Shown piece by piece: positions 60,026 through 64,000 of a stretch of 64,000 bases of DNA. How positions within the stretch are numbered: the stretch's first letter is position 1; each line of letters begins with the position of its first letter. The notes beneath the pieces were generated by a model. That model was not told the origin of the DNA. It ran no database searches and saw only the letters and a program-made list of their open reading frames with translations. The position numbers and the translations under genes are program-made. This stretch comes from Neopararhizobium haloflavum. GTDB lineage: Bacteria; Pseudomonadota; Alphaproteobacteria; Rhizobiales; Rhizobiaceae. The stretch lies in assembly GCF_002750855.1 (NCBI RefSeq), contig NZ_NWUC01000010.1, positions 1 through 64,000 on the forward strand, written 5' to 3'.

Positions 60026-62602
60026 ATGAAGCACGATGCACCGCCCTTTCGCAGCCATACCGAAGAGCCGATCGGCGGTGCGGGCGAAGTATTGCCCGAC
60101 CCTTTCCTGCGCTGGTTTCAGGCAAGGGGCTGGCAACCTCGCCCCCATCAGCTCAAGCTGCTGGCACTGGCAGAAGCCGGCGCCTCCACCTTGCTGATCG
60201 CACCAACGGGCGCGGGCAAGACGCTTGCCGGTTTCCTGCCCGCACTGGTCGATCTCACGCGCCGCGGCAAGCGCCAGCCCGGCGCCGCCTTTCAGGGCAT
60301 ACACACGCTCTACATTTCGCCGCTCAAGGCACTTGCCGTCGACATCGAGCGCAACCTTGCCCGCCCCGTTGCCGAGATGGCGCTGCCGTTGACGCTGGAG
60401 ACGCGCACCGGTGACACGCCCTCCGCCAAGCGCGCCCGGCAGAAGCACACGCCGCCCGACATTCTCCTGACGACGCCCGAGCAACTGGCACTCCTGCTCG
60501 CCAATGGCGATGCGGAGCGGTTCTTCAAGGATCTGCGCTATGTCGTCTTCGACGAATTGCATTCGCTGGTGACCTCGAAGCGTGGTCACATGCTGGCGCT
60601 CGGTCTTGCGCGTCTGCGCCGCATGCGGCCGGCGCTTCAGACGATCGGCCTGTCTGCAACTGTCTCAAAACCTCATGAGCTTCAGGCCTGGCTTGTTGCG
60701 CAGGATGGCGACGTGCCACGTCTTGCCGAGTGCCTGCGCGTTGACGGCGGCGCCAAGCCGCACATCTCGATCCTCACCAGCCAGGAACGCGTCCCCTGGT
60801 CCGGCCACTCCGCGCGCTATGCGACCGCCGACGTCTACAAGGCGATCAAGGCGCATCGCACCACCCTGCTTTTCGTCAACACGCGCAGCCAGGCGGAACT
60901 CCTGTTTCGCGCGCTTTGGGACGTCAATGAGGACACGCTGCCGATTGCGCTGCATCACGGCTCGCTCGATGTCGGCCAGCGCCGGCGCGTCGAAACGGCG
61001 ATGGCGCAGAACCAGCTCCGTGCGGTGGTGGCGACCTCGACGCTCGATCTCGGCATCGACTGGGGAGATGTCGACCTCGTCGTTCATGTCGGAGCCCCCA
61101 AGGGTGCAAGCCGCCTGGCGCAGCGGATCGGCCGGGCCAACCACCGCATGGACGAGCCGAGCCGCGCGCTGCTCGTGCCGGCCAACCGGTTCGAGATCAT
61201 GGAATGCCAGGCTGCGCTGGACGCCAACTATCTCGGCGCACAGGACACGCCACCCTTGGCCGAGGGCGCTCTGGACGTTCTGGCTCAGCATGTCATGGGC
61301 ATGGCCTGCGCAGCGCCCTTCGATGCCGACGATTTGTACCGGGAGGTCGTGTCGGCAGCGCCCTATTCCGGCCTCGACCGCGACACTTTCGAGCAGGTCA
61401 TCGACTTCGTGGCGACAGGTGGCTATGCGCTGAGGACCTATGAGCGCTATGCCCGCATACGCAAGACGAAGGAAGGTCGGTGGCGCGTCAGCCATCCGCG
61501 CTATGCCCAGCAATACCGGCTCAATATCGGCACCATCGTAGAGGCGCCGGCGCTCAACGTGCGGCTCAGCCGCCGCCGGGGCGGAACGGCGACGGCGTTG
61601 CGCGGCGGGCCGGTGCTGGGCAAGATCGAGGAATATTTCCTCGAAACCATGGTCGCCGGCGACACCTTCCTCTTCGCCGGCAAGGTGCTTCGCTTCGAGG
61701 GCATCCGCGAAAACGAGTGCATCGTCTCCAATGCGTCCGGCGATGATGCGAAGATTCCGGTCTATGCCGGCGGCAAATTCCCGCTCTCGACCTATCTGGC
61801 CGAGAAGGTCCGCACCATGCTGGCTGATCCGGCCTGCTGGGCGGCGATGCCCGGCGGCGTCGGTGAGTGGCTGAGGATCCAGCAGCAGAAATCGGTCATC
61901 CCCTCGCGCGAAGACCTTCTTGTCGAGACGTTTCCACGCGGCCGTCGCTTTTACATGGTCGCCTACTCATTCGAAGGCCGGCTCGCGCACCAGACCCTCG
62001 GCATGCTGCTCACGCGCCGGCTCGAACGGGCCCGCAAACGGCCATTGGGCTTCGTGGCGACCGACTATGCCCTTGCGATCTGGGCGCTCGACGACCTCGG
62101 CGCCGCGTTCGAAGCGCGCCAGCCGGCCCTTTCGGATCTCTTCGACGAGGACATGCTGGGCGATGATCTGGAAGCCTGGCTGGACGAATCCTGGCTCCTG
62201 AAGCGCACCTTCCGAAACTGCGCCGTCATTGCGGGCCTTATCGAGCGGCGCCATCCGGGCAAGGAGAAGACGGGGCGGCAGGTCACCGTATCGGCCGATC
62301 TGATCTATGACGTCCTGCGCACGCACGAGCCGGACCATATTCTGCTCAAGGCGACGCGCGCCGATGCCGCCACGGGCCTGCTCGATGTCGGACGGCTGGC
62401 GCAGATGCTCGCCCGCATCAAGGGACATATCCGCCATCAGCCCCTGCAGCGGATCTCACCGCTCGCGGTCCCGATCATGCTGGAAATCGGAAAGGAGTCG
62501 GTGGCGGGCGAAGCCAGTGATGCGATACTGGAAGAGGCATCGGACGATTTGATTGCCGAAGCGATGGGCGAATCGGCTATGGCAGCATGGAACGAACCAT
62601 GA
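60026..62602 (+). CDS. Ligase-associated DEXH-box helicase (Lhr-core)
   Basis: This 858-residue ATPase has two RecA-like domains (Walker A IAPTGAGKTLAG, residues 60-66; DELH at 176-179; TSTLDLGIDWGDVDLVVHVG and QRIGRANHR in the second), then a winged helix and the Lhr-core C-terminal domain. Lhr-core enzymes translocate 3' to 5' on single-stranded DNA and unwind hybrids. Without the extra C-terminal half of long Lhr it is the short form seen in the ligase-associated set. The PdeM gene follows after 21 bases. Confidence 0.93.
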   Translation: MKHDAPPFRSHTEEPIGGAGEVLPDPFLRWFQARGWQPRPHQLKLLALAEAGASTLLIAPTGAGKTLAGFLPALVDLTRRGKRQPGAAFQGIHTLYISPLKALAVDIERNLARPVAEMALPLTLETRTGDTPSAKRARQKHTPPDILLTTPEQLALLLANGDAERFFKDLRYVVFDELHSLVTSKRGHMLALGLARLRRMRPALQTIGLSATVSKPHELQAWLVAQDGDVPRLAECLRVDGGAKPHISILTSQERVPWSGHSARYATADVYKAIKAHRTTLLFVNTRSQAELLFRALWDVNEDTLPIALHHGSLDVGQRRRVETAMAQNQLRAVVATSTLDLGIDWGDVDLVVHVGAPKGASRLAQRIGRANHRMDEPSRALLVPANRFEIMECQAALDANYLGAQDTPPLAEGALDVLAQHVMGMACAAPFDADDLYREVVSAAPYSGLDRDTFEQVIDFVATGGYALRTYERYARIRKTKEGRWRVSHPRYAQQYRLNIGTIVEAPALNVRLSRRRGGTATALRGGPVLGKIEEYFLETMVAGDTFLFAGKVLRFEGIRENECIVSNASGDDAKIPVYAGGKFPLSTYLAEKVRTMLADPACWAAMPGGVGEWLRIQQQKSVIPSREDLLVETFPRGRRFYMVAYSFEGRLAHQTLGMLLTRRLERARKRPLGFVATDYALAIWALDDLGAAFEARQPALSDLFDEDMLGDDLEAWLDESWLLKRTFRNCAVIAGLIERRHPGKEKTGRQVTVSADLIYDVLRTHEPDHILLKATRADAATGLLDVGRLAQMLARIKGHIRHQPLQRISPLAVPIMLEIGKESVAGEASDAILEEASDDLIAEAMGESAMAAWNEP

Positions 62603-62623
62603 TCGGACCCGCTGCCTCGCCTC

Positions 62624-63361
62624 ATGCCGACGTCTCCTGCAACCATCCCCGACCGGCCGGTTTCTGACATGCCGGGACGCACTGTCGCCATCGACGTGGC
62701 CGGCATCCCGCTCGTCTGCGACACATTGGGTGTTGCCTTTCTCGAGCGCAGCCGCACCCTGATCGTCTCCGACCTGCATCTTGAGAAAGGCGCGGCCTTT
62801 GCGCGCCGCGGCATGATGCTTCCGCCCTATGATACGGCCGCGACGCTGGACCTCCTTGACGCCGCGCTTCGCCGCTACCGCCCGACGGCAGTGGTCAGCC
62901 TGGGCGACAGCTTCCACGACCGGCTGGGCGCGCACCATCTGCCGCCGATCTACGAGACCCGCCTGCGTGGCTTGATGGCCGGCCGCGATTGGTTCTGGAT
63001 CGCCGGCAATCACGACCCTGATCGCCCCGCGAACCTGCCCGGCGATTGCGTCGAGACGCTTGCCATCGACGGCCTCACCTTCCGGCACGAGCCTACAGCG
63101 ACGACGCGCCATGCAGCCGGCGAAATTGCCGGGCACCTGCATCCTTCGGCCCGCGTGGTGCGGCGTGGCCGGGCCGTGCGGCGCCCCTGCTTCGCCACCG
63201 ACGGGACTCGCCTCGTCATGCCTGCCTTCGGTGTTACGACAGGCGGACTGGACCTGCGTCACCGGGCAATGGAAGGTCTCTTCGACCGCTCGGTGCTCTA
63301 TGCGCACATGCTCGGCCGCGAGCGGATCTATTCCGTGCGGTTCGCCAATCTGAGCGGCTGA
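62624..63361 (+). CDS. pdeM: Ligase-associated DNA damage response endonuclease PdeM
   Basis: This 245-residue calcineurin-like phosphoesterase has all metal motifs: SDLHLEKG (Asp50, His52), LGDSFHDR, AGNHDP and GHLHP. The homologue from Pseudomonas putida is a manganese-dependent single-strand DNA endonuclease. It works with the helicase encoded just upstream. I begin it at ATG 62624; ATG 62669 is a shorter option. It ends four bases from the convergent reductase gene. Confidence 0.93.
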   Translation: MPTSPATIPDRPVSDMPGRTVAIDVAGIPLVCDTLGVAFLERSRTLIVSDLHLEKGAAFARRGMMLPPYDTAATLDLLDAALRRYRPTAVVSLGDSFHDRLGAHHLPPIYETRLRGLMAGRDWFWIAGNHDPDRPANLPGDCVETLAIDGLTFRHEPTATTRHAAGEIAGHLHPSARVVRRGRAVRRPCFATDGTRLVMPAFGVTTGGLDLRHRAMEGLFDRSVLYAHMLGRERIYSVRFANLSG

Positions 63362-63364
63362 TTG

Positions 63365-63916
63365 TCAGGCCTGCGGTTCATATCTGACGATGACCGATCC
63401 GTTGCTAAGCGGCCTCGTTTCGACGCAGCGCAGCGCAATTGGTCGGTCCGCCGGCTTGAAGAACGGCGTGCCGTGGCCGAGAAGGACAGGCACGATGCAG
63501 AGCATCAACTCGTCGACCAGGCCCGCCGCGAGAAGTCCGTCGGTGAGTTCCGCGCTTCCGAACACATAGATCGGCTGGTCCATTTCGCGCTTGAGACGCG
63601 ATAGCTCGGGGATGATCTCCGCCGTTACCCGGGTGTTGTTCCAATCGGACGAGCGAAGGCTGCGCGACGCGACGAGCTTTGGGAGTGCGTTCATGAAGCG
63701 TGTGATGTCGCCGTCTTCGGCTTGCGTCCAGTGAGCCTTCATCCCCTCATAGGTCACACGGCCGAAAACGAGCAGGCCGGCGGTGCGCCCGAACTCGAGA
63801 CTGAGCGCTTCGAGTTCCTCGCCCCATGCCAGTTCATGGAATGGCAACACCCACTTTTCCGCGCCCTCAAAGTACCCGTCCACCGTCACGAGGTTCCAGA
63901 CGATCAACTTGGCCAT
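63365..63916 (-). CDS. Dihydrofolate reductase-family (RibD C-terminal) protein
   Basis: This 183-residue protein has the RibD_C/DHFR-like fold: AKLIVWNLVTVDGYFEG at the N-terminus, LLVFGRVTYEGM, and IYVFGSAELTDGLLAAGLVD with the late PVLLGHGTPFF. Members reduce pterin-like or other substrates with NADPH, mostly unknown. The start ATG 63916 has a GGAGGGGG site upstream; a longer in-frame form from 63931 is unlikely. Confidence 0.88.
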   Translation of the reverse strand: MAKLIVWNLVTVDGYFEGAEKWVLPFHELAWGEELEALSLEFGRTAGLLVFGRVTYEGMKAHWTQAEDGDITRFMNALPKLVASRSLRSSDWNNTRVTAEIIPELSRLKREMDQPIYVFGSAELTDGLLAAGLVDELMLCIVPVLLGHGTPFFKPADRPIALRCVETRPLSNGSVIVRYEPQA

Positions 63917-63959
63917 GGGTTCCCCCTCCACTGCCGATCGCGTTGCCGGTCTCGGCTGA

Positions 63960-64000
63960 TCAGTTCTTGCGGAAGATCACGCTTCCGAGCCAGCCCGTCA
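63960..64000 (-). CDS. Partial gene, C-terminal end only
   Basis: On - a frame open at the window edge ends at TGA 63962-63960, with the last residues TGWLGSVIFRKN. It lies 44 bases before the DHFR-like start in the same direction. Too short to identify. Confidence 0.4.
   Translation of the reverse strand, partial: TGWLGSVIFRKN

Noticed and set aside
1-64000. tRNA, rRNA, CRISPR arrays and insertion sequences
   Set aside because: None recognised on reading: no transposase-like protein, no regularly spaced repeats, no tRNA-like cloverleaf at the prophage edge. A covariance-model scan would be needed to exclude tRNAs fully.

Overview
The window looks like chromosomal DNA of an alphaproteobacterium, most likely a member of the Hyphomicrobiales (Rhizobiales). 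G+C is high. Tell-tale genes are an Omp25/RopB-like porin, a DUF6460 membrane protein, TAXI-TRAP and Tct transporters, GntR/IclR/LysR-controlled catabolic operons, and the four-gene ligase-associated DNA repair set. This is inference from gene content; no rRNA or other marker gene is present, and no tRNA or CRISPR array was seen.

Region 1 (1-11108) is the right part of a P2-type contractile-tail prophage. All genes are on +, in the order tail fibre end, fibre assembly-like protein, DUF1353, sheath (FI), tube (FII), tail chaperone E with its -1 frame extension, tape measure (T), U, X, D. A lysis module follows: amidase, holin-like protein, a nested spanin pair and small membrane proteins. A separately punctuated membrane gene (10458-11039) closes it. 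The late genes are separated by strong RNA hairpins. The bacterial side resumes by 11416 with a membrane diguanylate cyclase. Next to it, a 3' remnant of an iron-type ABC ATPase abuts a methyltransferase gene, a scar of recombination.

Region 2 (13930-35800, nearly all on -) holds two carbon-use operons. A GntR regulator is divergent from a FAH-fold hydrolase/dehydratase plus TAXI solute-binding protein and fused TRAP permease. The second is a long array that reads as one operon from an IclR gene: Zn-dehydrogenase, FAD subunit, Fe-S/Mo fusion subunit, second half of the Mo subunit, TctC, TctB, TctA, ThDP enzyme, aldehyde dehydrogenase, IlvD/Edd dehydratase, pntA, pntB. It appears to import a carboxylate or sugar acid, oxidise and dehydrate it, and rebalance NADPH. 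The substrate cannot be told from sequence.

Region 3 (35983-54381) is a mixed core. It has a BLUF photoreceptor, a flavin oxidoreductase with a pyrrolysine-free MttB-type methyltransferase and divergent LysR, a 50-residue small gene, a porin, an aminotransferase and mscL. It continues with a transporter-like hybrid histidine kinase facing a NarL-type response regulator, an esterase, DUF952-pyrD, a MATE exporter and an HDAC-like deacetylase.

Region 4 (54385-64000) carries the ligase-associated DNA damage response set split over two divergent arms: exonuclease, a DUF4893-like secreted protein and ATP-dependent ligase on -, then a TPR-methyltransferase, Lhr-core helicase and PdeM endonuclease on +. 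A DHFR-like reductase and one partial gene end the window.
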